A stretch of DNA of 21,934 nt from Euryarchaeota archaeon RBG_13_57_23 (GTDB taxonomy: Archaea > Thermoplasmatota > Thermoplasmata > UBA10834). Each line of letters starts with the position of its first letter. Within the stretch, counting starts at the first letter, position 1. The stretch covers positions 1 to 21,934 of the forward strand of contig MGVW01000045.1 of assembly GCA_001800675.1 (NCBI GenBank). Reading direction: 5' to 3'. A model generated the notes under the pieces. It did not search any database, was not told the origin of the DNA, and saw only the letters and a program-made list of their open reading frames with translations. A program made the position numbers and the translations under genes. This document shows, piece by piece, positions 1 through 6,680 of this stretch.

Positions 1-31
1 AGCGGGCGATCTGCCGCTGATCTACCGGCCC
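1..31 (-). tRNA. 5' part of a tRNA, probably tRNA-Ala, cut by the window edge
   Basis: On the minus strand, reading down from base 31, the sequence matches the first 31 nucleotides of a tRNA: acceptor GGGCCGG, linker TA, D stem GATC, loop AGCGGCA, D stem GATC, then G and the start of an anticodon stem (CCCGC, T). The window ends just before the anticodon, so the isotype cannot be read. The GATC D stem, the short D loop and the GGG start with G3 resemble archaeal tRNA-Ala as I remember it; tRNA-Lys is the main alternative. A TATA-like box at 57-69 sits at the right distance for its promoter. Confidence 0.72.
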
Positions 32-56
32 ATTGGAATTGCGATGAATAGGATAT

Positions 57-69
57 GCATAGTTAAACC
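57..69 (-). promoter_or_regulatory. TATA box for the partial tRNA
   Basis: The minus strand reads GGTTTAACTATGC. The box centre lies about 32 bases before the mature tRNA 5' end at base 31. That fits an archaeal box A, with transcription starting a few bases before the mature end. Confidence 0.5.
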
Positions 70-91
70 TTCCCGACGCGAGCCGGGCGCA

Positions 92-1501
92 TCAGACGAA
101 CATGTCCAGTTTCTTCTGGTACCTGACCTTCTCGCCAGGCACAGGCAAGGGATACTCCTCCGTGAGGCAACCGAGGCAGAGATCTCCCGCGGGTAGGCCG
201 ATTGATTCGATGAGCCCCTCAACGGAGATGTAGCCGATGCTGTCGGCTGTGATCATCTTCCCGATCTCCTCGATGGTCCTTCCCGTGGCGGCGAATTGTT
301 CTCTAGTCTTCATGTCGATGCCGAAGTAGCATGGGGCCCTTATCGGCGGAGACCCGATTCTGACATGGACCTCCTTCGCGCCCGCGTTCCGGACCAGCTG
401 CACTATCTGCCTGATGGTGGTGCCCCTGACAATCGAGTCGTCCACGAGGACGACTCTCTTGTCCTTGATCACGCTCTTCAGTGGGTTGAGTTTGAGCATC
501 ACGCTCGTGGTGCGCTCCGACTGCTCCGGCATGATGAAGGTCCTCTCCACATACCTGTTCTTCATCAGGCCCTCAGAGTACCGTATACCCGACTCCTCGG
601 AGTATCCGATGGCATGTGATCTCCCTGAGTCCGGAATCGGGACCACTACATCAACGTCGGCAGGCTGCTCATTGGCAAGTCTCTGTCCTATCCTTCGCCT
701 CACCTCGTATACGAGGTGTCCTTCGATGGAAGAGTCAGCTCTTGCCAGGTACACCCATTCGAACATGCAGTGCGCCCTGCCCTTCGAGAGTCCCGTCTTC
801 GTGGAACGAATCTCTCCAGGAAGGAGCTCCACTATCTCCCCCGGGTCCACGTCCCTGATGAACTCTCCACCAAGCGTGTCGAACACGACGCTCTCCGAGG
901 CCGCCGCATACCCTCCCTTGGTCCTGCCTACACACAGGGGCCTGACGCCGAGTGGATCCCTCATTGCGAAGACCCTGTTGTCTATCATTATGGTCATCGA
1001 GTACGAGCCCTGGAGTATGCTCATGAGGTTCTTGAGCGATCGGACCGGATCTCCGGTGTTGGCGATGTCGTTCGCCAGCAGTCTCACGGCAATCTCAGAA
1101 TCGGTGGATGTGATGAATGCCCAGCCCTTCTTCTTCAGGTCCTCCATGATCTTGTCGGCGTTGACTATCTCCCCGTTGTGTCCGAGGGCGATGTCGCCGT
1201 AGTTCGTGGAGACCACTATCGGCTGCGCGTTCTCGATCGTGGACGAGCCGAACGTCGAATACCTGACGTGACCTATGCCAATCTCGCCCTTGAGGTTGTT
1301 GACGTCATCTGGCTTGAGGGCCTGGTGCGCCAACCCCATGCCCTTGATGGCCTTGATGCCGTTGTTGTAGACCGCGATTCCCGCGGACTCCTGGCCTCTG
1401 TGCTGCAAGACCCTTAGCGCGTAGAAGATGTCGATGGAGACGTTCTGAACGGAGGCAATGGCGAAAACGCCGCATTCTTCCTGTGGGTGCTCAGGATCCA
1501 T
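92..1501 (-). CDS. purF: Amidophosphoribosyltransferase (glutamine PRPP amidotransferase)
   Basis: Catalyses the first committed step of purine synthesis in the cytoplasm: PRPP plus glutamine to phosphoribosylamine. From the ATG at 1501 the protein is 469 residues, close to the B. subtilis enzyme. It starts with a nine-residue stretch before EECGVF, so Cys10 would become the N-terminal nucleophile after propeptide removal. The glutaminase domain shows LQHRGQESAG and GHVRYST. The PRPP-binding loop VVLVDDSIVRGTT lies at about 350-362. Cysteines at about 245, 391, 442 and 445 match the 4Fe-4S ligands of the Fe-S class of PurF. A second ATG at 1537 overlaps the L37e stop as ATGA and would give a 21-residue propeptide. 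I prefer 1501 because short propeptides are usual and GAGG precedes it. Last gene of the Sm - L37e - purF operon. Confidence 0.97.
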   Translation of the reverse strand: MDPEHPQEECGVFAIASVQNVSIDIFYALRVLQHRGQESAGIAVYNNGIKAIKGMGLAHQALKPDDVNNLKGEIGIGHVRYSTFGSSTIENAQPIVVSTNYGDIALGHNGEIVNADKIMEDLKKKGWAFITSTDSEIAVRLLANDIANTGDPVRSLKNLMSILQGSYSMTIMIDNRVFAMRDPLGVRPLCVGRTKGGYAAASESVVFDTLGGEFIRDVDPGEIVELLPGEIRSTKTGLSKGRAHCMFEWVYLARADSSIEGHLVYEVRRRIGQRLANEQPADVDVVVPIPDSGRSHAIGYSEESGIRYSEGLMKNRYVERTFIMPEQSERTTSVMLKLNPLKSVIKDKRVVLVDDSIVRGTTIRQIVQLVRNAGAKEVHVRIGSPPIRAPCYFGIDMKTREQFAATGRTIEEIGKMITADSIGYISVEGLIESIGLPAGDLCLGCLTEEYPLPVPGEKVRYQKKLDMFV

Positions 1502-1533
1502 GGACCTCTGCTCCCCCTCTAGGACGGTACCAC

Positions 1534-1704
1534 TCATGAGTGCTGCTTGGCCCAATTGTAGTGCCTCAGTTTCGCGGTCGCGCCAAAGCCGCACGACGCG
1601 CATACCTTATGTCTAACGTGATATGCGCGCTTTCCGCATCGACGGCAGATTATGTGCGTCTTCTTGCTGCCGCGCTTGCCCATCGACGGAGTGCCCTTTC
1701 CCAT
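1534..1704 (-). CDS. rpl37e: Large ribosomal subunit protein eL37 (L37e)
   Basis: A 56-residue basic protein with a zinc ribbon, Cys20-x2-Cys23 and Cys35-x2-Cys38. It starts MGKGTPSMGKR and contains HIICRRCGKRAYH and LRHYNWAK, which are diagnostic of L37e, a protein of the archaeal and eukaryotic 50S/60S subunit. The gene begins 11 bases after the Sm protein stop, and its TGA overlaps a possible purF ATG. The Sm - L37e order is widely conserved in archaea and links RNA-binding and ribosome genes in one transcript. Confidence 0.96.
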   Translation of the reverse strand: MGKGTPSMGKRGSKKTHIICRRCGKRAYHVRHKVCASCGFGATAKLRHYNWAKQHS

Positions 1705-1715
1705 AGGACCTTACC

Positions 1716-1931
1716 TCAGGGTGAAATGTATATGACGTTGTCCCCTCTGACGATGGTCGTCTCGAGCTTCCTGACGACCTGGTTCTCGTGGGTCTCCTCG
1801 GCGTTCTTCAGGACGAGGTTCATGTGAGGATCGTATCCGTCAAGGATCCCTCGGTAGCCCCTCTTCCCCTTGAGCTCGACGATGACCTGCTGGTTGATGG
1901 ACTTATTCAGAACGGCCAGGGGTTTTATCAA
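1716..1931 (-). CDS. Archaeal Sm-like (LSm/SmAP) RNA-binding protein
   Basis: A 71-residue single-domain protein with the two Sm motifs. Sm1 includes the segment KGYRG-like (KRGYRGILDGYD) followed by MNLVLKNAEE, and Sm2 is IVRGDNVIYISP at the C-terminus. Such proteins form ring-shaped hexamers or heptamers that bind U-rich RNA. The start is a TTG at 1931; AGGTGA lies six bases before it, which supports this unusual start. It is the first gene of the operon with L37e and purF and has its own TATA box at 1965-1975. Confidence 0.95.
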   Translation of the reverse strand: MIKPLAVLNKSINQQVIVELKGKRGYRGILDGYDPHMNLVLKNAEETHENQVVRKLETTIVRGDNVIYISP

Positions 1932-1964
1932 ACAAAGTCACCTGTTGGCGTGATATCAGGTACT

Positions 1965-1975
1965 GTACTTAAAGC
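1965..1975 (-). promoter_or_regulatory. TATA box of the Sm - L37e - purF operon
   Basis: The minus strand reads GCTTTAAGTAC, preceded by GAAAA. It lies about 35-45 bases before the TTG start of the Sm gene, which predicts a leader of about 10-15 bases carrying the AGGTGA ribosome site. Confidence 0.55.
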
Positions 1976-2184
1976 TTTTCGGTTTGGATTTGGTGGTGAA
2001 TTTGCATACTGGCTCGACCTCGAAAGTAGTAGGTTCTGGGGAAAGGCAGAGCATCTGTCGCTGGGTATGAGGCTGACATCATGAATCAATGATTAAGCGC
2101 CTCGGGGATCTAGCGTCTGGCGATATTATCACTTGCGAACGCTGGCGGGAAAGGTATTTCAGCCCGATGCTCGATTTGGCTCAA
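1976..2184. other. Intergenic stretch with no gene recognised
   Basis: This is the middle of the 317-base gap between the divergent Sm operon and the coiled-coil gene. I looked for a tRNA T-arm, C/D box pairs and short ORFs with a ribosome site on both strands and found none that held up. It could carry a small RNA or upstream control sites, but nothing in it is diagnostic. Confidence 0.4.
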
Positions 2185-2208
2185 AGCAGCTTAGTATAAA
2201 AGGCTGCT
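2185..2208 (+). promoter_or_regulatory. TATA box flanked by a short inverted repeat
   Basis: TTAGTATAAAAGG at 2191-2203 is a good archaeal TATA box about 50 bases before the ATG at 2249. It is bracketed by AGCAGC (2185-2190) and GCTGCT (2203-2208), a six-base inverted repeat spaced by 12 bases. A regulator bound there would cover the TATA box. GGTG at 2240-2243 serves as a ribosome site five bases before the ATG. Confidence 0.5.
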
Positions 2209-2248
2209 ACGTCATACTATTCACCCTCGGTCTTGGCTTGGTGCATCG

Positions 2249-3541
2249 ATGACCCCCCCGCAACAAGTGCAGATATCGACCAGCAAATCGCCTACTGACA
2301 ACGATCTTGCTAACTACGCGAGAGCCTACATAGGCGCATATCTGAGCGCTGTCAGGCAGGAGAACCCGGACCATATCCCGAAGTTCGCTCAGGAGCACCC
2401 GTATGCAGTCGAAGTGTGCCTGATGCCCAACCAATGCTTTGTCATGCTCTTTGAGAAATCGGAGAACTCCAGCATTTCGGTTACGAAGCAGGACTGGGAG
2501 TACGTGAACGGCAGGGTGATGTCGGGGCTGTCATACCTCGTGACGGTCTATCCACATGAGGGCTTCCATCTCAAGGACGCGTCCTACAGGGGCAAGAGGG
2601 ACGCGGTGAGGGACATCCGGGTCTTCGAGAACTCGGACTTAGTTGACGCAACTCGTCAGCTCGAGCGGCTTCTCACAGAGCTGGCGGATGTGTCCAAGTG
2701 GAACAAGAACCCGATCAACATGGCCGAGCTCGCCATGACCAAGCTCGGCGCGATCAAGCATGAGGTAATGAGAGCGGGCCCCTCTGTCGACTTCATGTCG
2801 ATGGTCGAGGGCCTCAAGAACTACAAGTCTGCCCCAGACGCCCCTCCTTTCGATCCGACAGTCGTCGAGATGATTGCGACCGTCGAGAAGGACTTCAAGG
2901 ATCTGGGAGACGTCGTTGAGAAGTCGAAGACCCAGGATGCCAGGATCGAGGAACTCCAGATGAGCCTGAAATCAGAGCTGGAGGATTTCAAGGCTGCCGT
3001 AGACAAGAAGATGGCTAAGGGGCTGGCCGTAGTTCTGACCACCGCCGACAGGAAGATAGACAAGGCCGTGGGCACCCTTGCACAGGACCTAAATCAGAAG
3101 AGCAGCGAGATATCTGCGTTCATCGCGCAGAAGCAGCAAGAGCCAGAGGTGGAGGTTGACCTCGAACCTCTGGAGTCCAAGATATCCACGCTTTCCGAGG
3201 AGATTGTCGAATTGAAGCGCGAGAGTGAATCTTGGGACAAGCGGCAGATCGACCTTACCCCATTAGAGTCCAAGATTGACGGCCTCTCGAAGGAGATCAT
3301 CATCATGAAGCATGACAACGAACTGAGGGATAAGAGGCAGGTCGACCTGACTCCCTTAGAGCCCAAGATAGAGGGCCTCTCGGCGGAGATAACCGCCGTG
3401 GTCGAGCAACTTGACAGATTTCAGGCGTTGATGGTGGACCAGCTCCGGAGTGACATAGTCAGGCTGGGAGAGAAGGCGAAGAGTCTGGAGGACTACCTGA
3501 TCGCCACTACGAGTGCCAGGAAAGTTGTGAACAAGCGTTAG
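2249..3541 (+). CDS. Coiled-coil protein with three 31-residue repeats, function unknown
   Basis: A 430-residue protein that I do not recognise. Residues 1-200 look globular, with a mixed hydrophobic core (AYIGAYLSAVRQ, CLMPNQCFVMLFE, GLSYLVTVYPHEGFH) and two cysteines at 57 and 63. Residues from about 205 to 300 are helical and charged. Residues 303-395 hold three tandem copies of a 31-residue unit beginning (V/I)DL-x-PLE-x-KI-x-x-LS-x-EI. The C-terminus is basic (ARKVVNKR). There is no signal peptide or membrane segment, so it should be cytoplasmic. It has its own TATA box and GGTG ribosome site and is a single-gene unit, ending eight bases from the convergent Lrp gene. The heptad-like repeats suggest an oligomeric rod or scaffold, which is inference only. 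Confidence 0.85.
   Translation: MTPPQQVQISTSKSPTDNDLANYARAYIGAYLSAVRQENPDHIPKFAQEHPYAVEVCLMPNQCFVMLFEKSENSSISVTKQDWEYVNGRVMSGLSYLVTVYPHEGFHLKDASYRGKRDAVRDIRVFENSDLVDATRQLERLLTELADVSKWNKNPINMAELAMTKLGAIKHEVMRAGPSVDFMSMVEGLKNYKSAPDAPPFDPTVVEMIATVEKDFKDLGDVVEKSKTQDARIEELQMSLKSELEDFKAAVDKKMAKGLAVVLTTADRKIDKAVGTLAQDLNQKSSEISAFIAQKQQEPEVEVDLEPLESKISTLSEEIVELKRESESWDKRQIDLTPLESKIDGLSKEIIIMKHDNELRDKRQVDLTPLEPKIEGLSAEITAVVEQLDRFQALMVDQLRSDIVRLGEKAKSLEDYLIATTSARKVVNKR
3155..3433 (+). repeat. Three tandem 93-base coding repeats
   Basis: Units at 3155-3247, 3248-3340 and 3341-3433 encode 31 residues each. The first two end in DKRQ, and all three share (V/I)DL-x-PLE-x-KI and LS-x-E. The protein repeat is clear, while the DNA copies have diverged at many third positions, so this is an old in-frame duplication rather than a recent one. 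Confidence 0.85.
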
Positions 3542-3549
3542 ACCTCGAC

Positions 3550-4023
3550 TCACAGCTGCACGGTCGTGTCTTCCTTTATCCTGTCGAGTATGAGGTAGGT
3601 GTTGCTCCGCTCGACCTCTTCTATCTTGATGAAAGCATCGACAATGTCTTTCAGCTCCTCTCGCGAGGACGCTCTCAGGAGAACTGCAAAATCGATGTTG
3701 CCGAGCAGGAAGTATACTGCCCAAACGCCGGAGATCTTGGCGATTCTTTCTCCGATCTTCTTGGAGTAGTCGGGACCGTACCTGCCGGTCACGAGTGAGA
3801 TGGCAAGTATCTCTTTTCCTACCTTGAGGGGATCGACGCTGGCCTTGAAGCCTGTGATTACCCCTTCCTCGATGAGCCTGTTAACCCTGTAGTGCACCGT
3901 GGACGAGGACAGGCCAGTCTTCTCTCCAATCTTTTTGAGGCTGATATTGCAGTCCTCTTGAAGCATTTTCAATATGATCTTGTCGTTCTTGTCTAGAGTG
4001 ACGGCTACTTGTTTTTCGGTCAA
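3550..4023 (-). CDS. Lrp/AsnC-family transcriptional regulator
   Basis: About 157 residues from the TTG at 4023. An N-terminal winged helix-turn-helix begins LDKNDKIILKMLQED and contains the recognition segment LSSSTVHYRVNRLIEEGVI. A C-terminal ligand-binding/oligomerisation (RAM) domain follows, with VYFLLGNIDFAVLLRA, where family members usually have a G-x-x-D motif. Family members regulate amino-acid or energy genes as dimers to octamers. An in-frame ATG at 4062 would add MIARFRIILGGPP. I prefer the TTG because GGGGGG lies seven bases before it and the extra codons overlap a TATA-like ATAATATT. It ends convergently with the coiled-coil gene. The effector cannot be read from the sequence. 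Confidence 0.93.
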   Translation of the reverse strand: MTEKQVAVTLDKNDKIILKMLQEDCNISLKKIGEKTGLSSSTVHYRVNRLIEEGVITGFKASVDPLKVGKEILAISLVTGRYGPDYSKKIGERIAKISGVWAVYFLLGNIDFAVLLRASSREELKDIVDAFIKIEEVERSNTYLILDRIKEDTTVQL

Positions 4024-4043
4024 AGGCGGTCCCCCCAATATTA

Positions 4044-4107
4044 TTCGAAAACGGGCAATCATCTTCGGATTGATAACGCTTTCGATGGCCGTTGTTCGAA
4101 TAGAACA
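4044..4107. promoter_or_regulatory. Candidate regulator-binding sites upstream of the Lrp gene
   Basis: TGTTCGAATAGAACA at 4093-4107 is a 15-base imperfect palindrome with arms TGTTC/GAACA. A second TTCGAA core occurs at 4044-4049, 51 bases away, close to five DNA turns. Helically phased, roughly 15-base palindromes near their own start are typical of Lrp/AsnC autoregulation. The second core overlaps the presumed promoter. The sites are seen; their function is inferred. Confidence 0.35.
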
Positions 4108-4237
4108 TGAATCGATGGTTCACAAGGACGGTAGCGGTAACGGCGTTCCGAGTTCCGCAATACGAGGGACATAGCCGCGAGTACACGCAAAACAATGAAA
4201 TGGAAAGGGGTTTAAGGGTTGCAGATTCGCGGTCTTC

Positions 4238-5419
4238 TCACTCCAGCGGTCTCACTAAGAGCTCAGAGAGCAGCAAAGTCGATATCTCCATGTCTATATC
4301 ATCAGGGACATAGCTGTAGGTTCTGCCTGTGAGCGCCTTCAGGAACTCGACAAGCAGTGCCCGCTCCTCCTCGGTGAGGCCAAGGTCCGTGACCAGGTCT
4401 TCCTCAAGCTCTCCCACGACGGGATCCGGGACCATGTTGTAGTGCGCAATGACCTCCTCAAGAGTCGCGAAGATGCCATTGTGCATGTACGGCGCGGTCA
4501 GCTCGATGTTCCTCAGGCCAGGCGTCTTGAACCTCCCCATGTCCTCGTCGAGACCAGTCACATAGGCTCTCCCCAGATCATATCCCGCGAGCATCTCATC
4601 CATGCCCGTGTTCGGGAAGTGCGTCATGTCCCTTGTCTGTGGGACTCCTATGTTACCGAAGGCGGACTCCAGGAACAGTGGCGGAGCATGGCACCCACCA
4701 CAACTTGCCTTTCCGAAGAACAGGTCCATGCCTGCGACCTGCGTCGGGGTCATGGCTTCGACGTCCCCCGCGATGTATCTGTCGTAGGGTGAATTCCATG
4801 TGATCACGGTTCTCTCGTACGCCGCTATCGCCTTTGTGGCCGTGTCCTTCGAGACGTCTCCGTCGAATACCTTGTTGAACAGCTTCGTGTATGCTTGATC
4901 GGACTTGAGGTACATTACCACATTATCCCACGTGTTCGCCATCTCTATCGGGTTCTCTACGGGGCCTGCGGCCTGCTCCTCTAATGTCAGCGCTCTACCG
5001 TCCCAGAACTGGGTCTCGTAGTACGCCGCGTTGTAGACCGTTGGCGCGTTCCTCCCACCTTCCGATCCGCCCACTCCGTCTGACACTATCTCGCCGTCTG
5101 CGAATCCGAACGACGGGTGGTGACAGCTCGCGCAAGATATCGTCCCGTCGCTGGACAGCATCGGGTCGAAGTACAACATCTCACCCAGCTTCACCTTCAT
5201 CGGGGTCTGCGGGTTGTCTGCCGGAATTGGCACGGGCGGCAACCCCTTGGGCTTCGGATTGTAGGTCGGGTAGACCATATCGGTGTCACAAACATCGGTC
5301 GCCGTAGTCTGCACTGCGAATACAGCTGATATGGATAGCAGCATCACGATCGCTGCGGATGCCATGATCATCGCATGTCTTCGCAGTCCCTTTCCTCTGG
5401 TAGATGTTCTTTCCAACAT
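4238..5419 (-). CDS. Di-haem cytochrome c peroxidase (CcpA/MauG family)
   Basis: A 393-residue exported protein expected to reduce hydrogen peroxide to water on the outer face of the membrane using electrons from a small electron carrier. An N-terminal basic stretch and hydrophobic segment (about residues 17-35, ending SAVFA) form a signal peptide or membrane anchor. Two c-type haem sites are visible: CASCH at 96-100 and CGGCH at 240-244. FWDGR follows the first. APYMHNG with Met312, followed by TLEEVIAHYN, supplies the usual Met ligand of the high-potential haem. The ATG at 5419 abuts GGGGGGAGG and has a TATA box about 35 bases upstream; Met17 is a possible alternative start. The protein needs a cytochrome c maturation system, which is not in this window. 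Haem peroxidases of this kind are more usual in bacteria, so transfer is possible. Confidence 0.93.
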   Translation of the reverse strand: MLERTSTRGKGLRRHAMIMASAAIVMLLSISAVFAVQTTATDVCDTDMVYPTYNPKPKGLPPVPIPADNPQTPMKVKLGEMLYFDPMLSSDGTISCASCHHPSFGFADGEIVSDGVGGSEGGRNAPTVYNAAYYETQFWDGRALTLEEQAAGPVENPIEMANTWDNVVMYLKSDQAYTKLFNKVFDGDVSKDTATKAIAAYERTVITWNSPYDRYIAGDVEAMTPTQVAGMDLFFGKASCGGCHAPPLFLESAFGNIGVPQTRDMTHFPNTGMDEMLAGYDLGRAYVTGLDEDMGRFKTPGLRNIELTAPYMHNGIFATLEEVIAHYNMVPDPVVGELEEDLVTDLGLTEEERALLVEFLKALTGRTYSYVPDDIDMEISTLLLSELLVRPLE

Positions 5420-5448
5420 CCTCCCCCCAGCGACAGATTGAAGTACAC

Positions 5449-5459
5449 GCTATAAAACA
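5449..5459 (-). promoter_or_regulatory. TATA box of the cytochrome c peroxidase gene
   Basis: The minus strand reads GTTTTATAGCG. It lies about 30-40 bases before the ATG at 5419, predicting a very short leader that contains the GGGGGGAGG ribosome site. Confidence 0.55.
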
Positions 5460-5504
5460 CTGCTGACCGTGCTAATTCTTAGCAGTGTTAAGGATTTACA
5501 TACG

Positions 5505-6680
5505 TTAGATGAAGGCCCCGATCGTCGGCAGGTCCAAGAGGTCCATGTCGAAGAAGACGATCCCGTTTCTGATCTCTTTTGTCCCCAGCTCCTCGCGTCC
5601 GTTCAGTTTGGCAATGAAAGAAGAGCGCCACCAGAGATCGAGAGCGTTGTTCGCAATGGCTCCCAGGTATGTCTGCCCGAAATTGAATTCGTAATCATCA
5701 ATGTCGGATAGATATGCAGCATGTCCAAGGAAACAGTCACGCGAGTTGACTGTGGACAGATACTCACCCAGCATACTCCTCCCAGCCTCATCAATCGGCA
5801 TGAGCTCTACGTCGTTAGGATCGATTCTCGTGAACTCTTCCGTGGTGCCGTCCTCGTTGAGGACGTATCCCACTATGTGCTTGTCCTTGAGTTCGAATAT
5901 CTCCCAAACCATCTTCTCGTCGATGTAGATCGGCAACAGGCTCAGGTCGGGCAGATCGAACAGCTCCGCCCCATCCATGAGCGCTCTTTCTTGGATATCT
6001 GCAACCGCATCCGACCTTCTAACGAGTTTGGCAATATCCACTGGAGAGGCGTTCAGTCTTGTGCGTCCGTGTTCGGCGAATGTCAAGATTCTACTGAGTC
6101 CCACCTCATCTGTGAGCTCATCCATGAGGGAGTCTGCGGCGTTCCTTACTGACGAGAACGACTGGGCTACTCCCGTGTCCCTGCAGTTTCTTACGAACTC
6201 GGTGAAAACCTTCTTTGCGAGCTCCAACTGACTGCAAAGATCAGCCCGGCCGTAGCGGGCTACAATCCTCCTCGCCTCATCTTCGAGGCTGCTCCCGGGA
6301 AGACCCATCCCTCTGCACGAAAGGTTCGCCAGAAGCTGGATTCTCCAGCCGACGAACACATTGACTGGGAAGAGTCTGCAGAAATGCGGCCTCAAGTCGT
6401 ATATTCTGCATCGTCTGCTCTCTAGAAAGTGACACGCCCCGTGTGCACCTTTGAGTTTTATCGCAGTTCCCTTCACCTCAGGAGAGATGTGCCGTTCGGC
6501 CACTCCCTCCGCTAGAACTGGGTTACCTCTGAACCTCGTTGCTTCGTCCGGCAACAGCTCCGGCTGGCAGAGGCAGCACAAAGCACAGTTGTCGATACAA
6601 CTGTAGGTCTTCCCTTTGACCTCAGAGTAGTCTATATCGAGATCAGGCTGAGGCCGAGACAACTGCATCCCTTCCGACAC
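5505..6680 (-). CDS. YkgJ-type cysteine-cluster protein with a long C-terminal extension
   Basis: 391 residues from a GTG at 6680, or 387 from an ATG at 6668. The N-terminal part carries the YkgJ-family cysteine pattern, known as a presumed zinc or iron-sulphur site: C28-x3-C32-x2-C35-C36, C38, then C83, C91, C101 and C122, with CRIYDLRPHFCRLFP as the hallmark. Residues from about 130 to 391 are not recognised and are acidic and helical, rich in Asp and Leu. There is no signal peptide. The function of the family is poorly defined; some members have been linked to metal handling or protein modification. The start overlaps the end of pyrC by 26-38 bases, so it is co-translated as the last gene of the AMMECR1 - pyrC operon. 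Confidence 0.85.
   Translation of the reverse strand: MSEGMQLSRPQPDLDIDYSEVKGKTYSCIDNCALCCLCQPELLPDEATRFRGNPVLAEGVAERHISPEVKGTAIKLKGAHGACHFLESRRCRIYDLRPHFCRLFPVNVFVGWRIQLLANLSCRGMGLPGSSLEDEARRIVARYGRADLCSQLELAKKVFTEFVRNCRDTGVAQSFSSVRNAADSLMDELTDEVGLSRILTFAEHGRTRLNASPVDIAKLVRRSDAVADIQERALMDGAELFDLPDLSLLPIYIDEKMVWEIFELKDKHIVGYVLNEDGTTEEFTRIDPNDVELMPIDEAGRSMLGEYLSTVNSRDCFLGHAAYLSDIDDYEFNFGQTYLGAIANNALDLWWRSSFIAKLNGREELGTKEIRNGIVFFDMDLLDLPTIGAFI

Noticed and set aside
22..222. A short minus-strand frame at the left edge
   Set aside because: It overlaps the purF 3' end and the tRNA promoter and has no ribosome site.
414..1202. A long open frame on the plus strand opposite purF
   Set aside because: It mirrors purF codons, has no ribosome site or promoter, and its translation is serine/leucine-rich without any family signature.
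1976..2184. Possible C/D box small RNA (a TGATG-like sequence near 2080 on the minus strand)
   Set aside because: ATGATGT does not fit the C box and no paired D box was found at a suitable distance.
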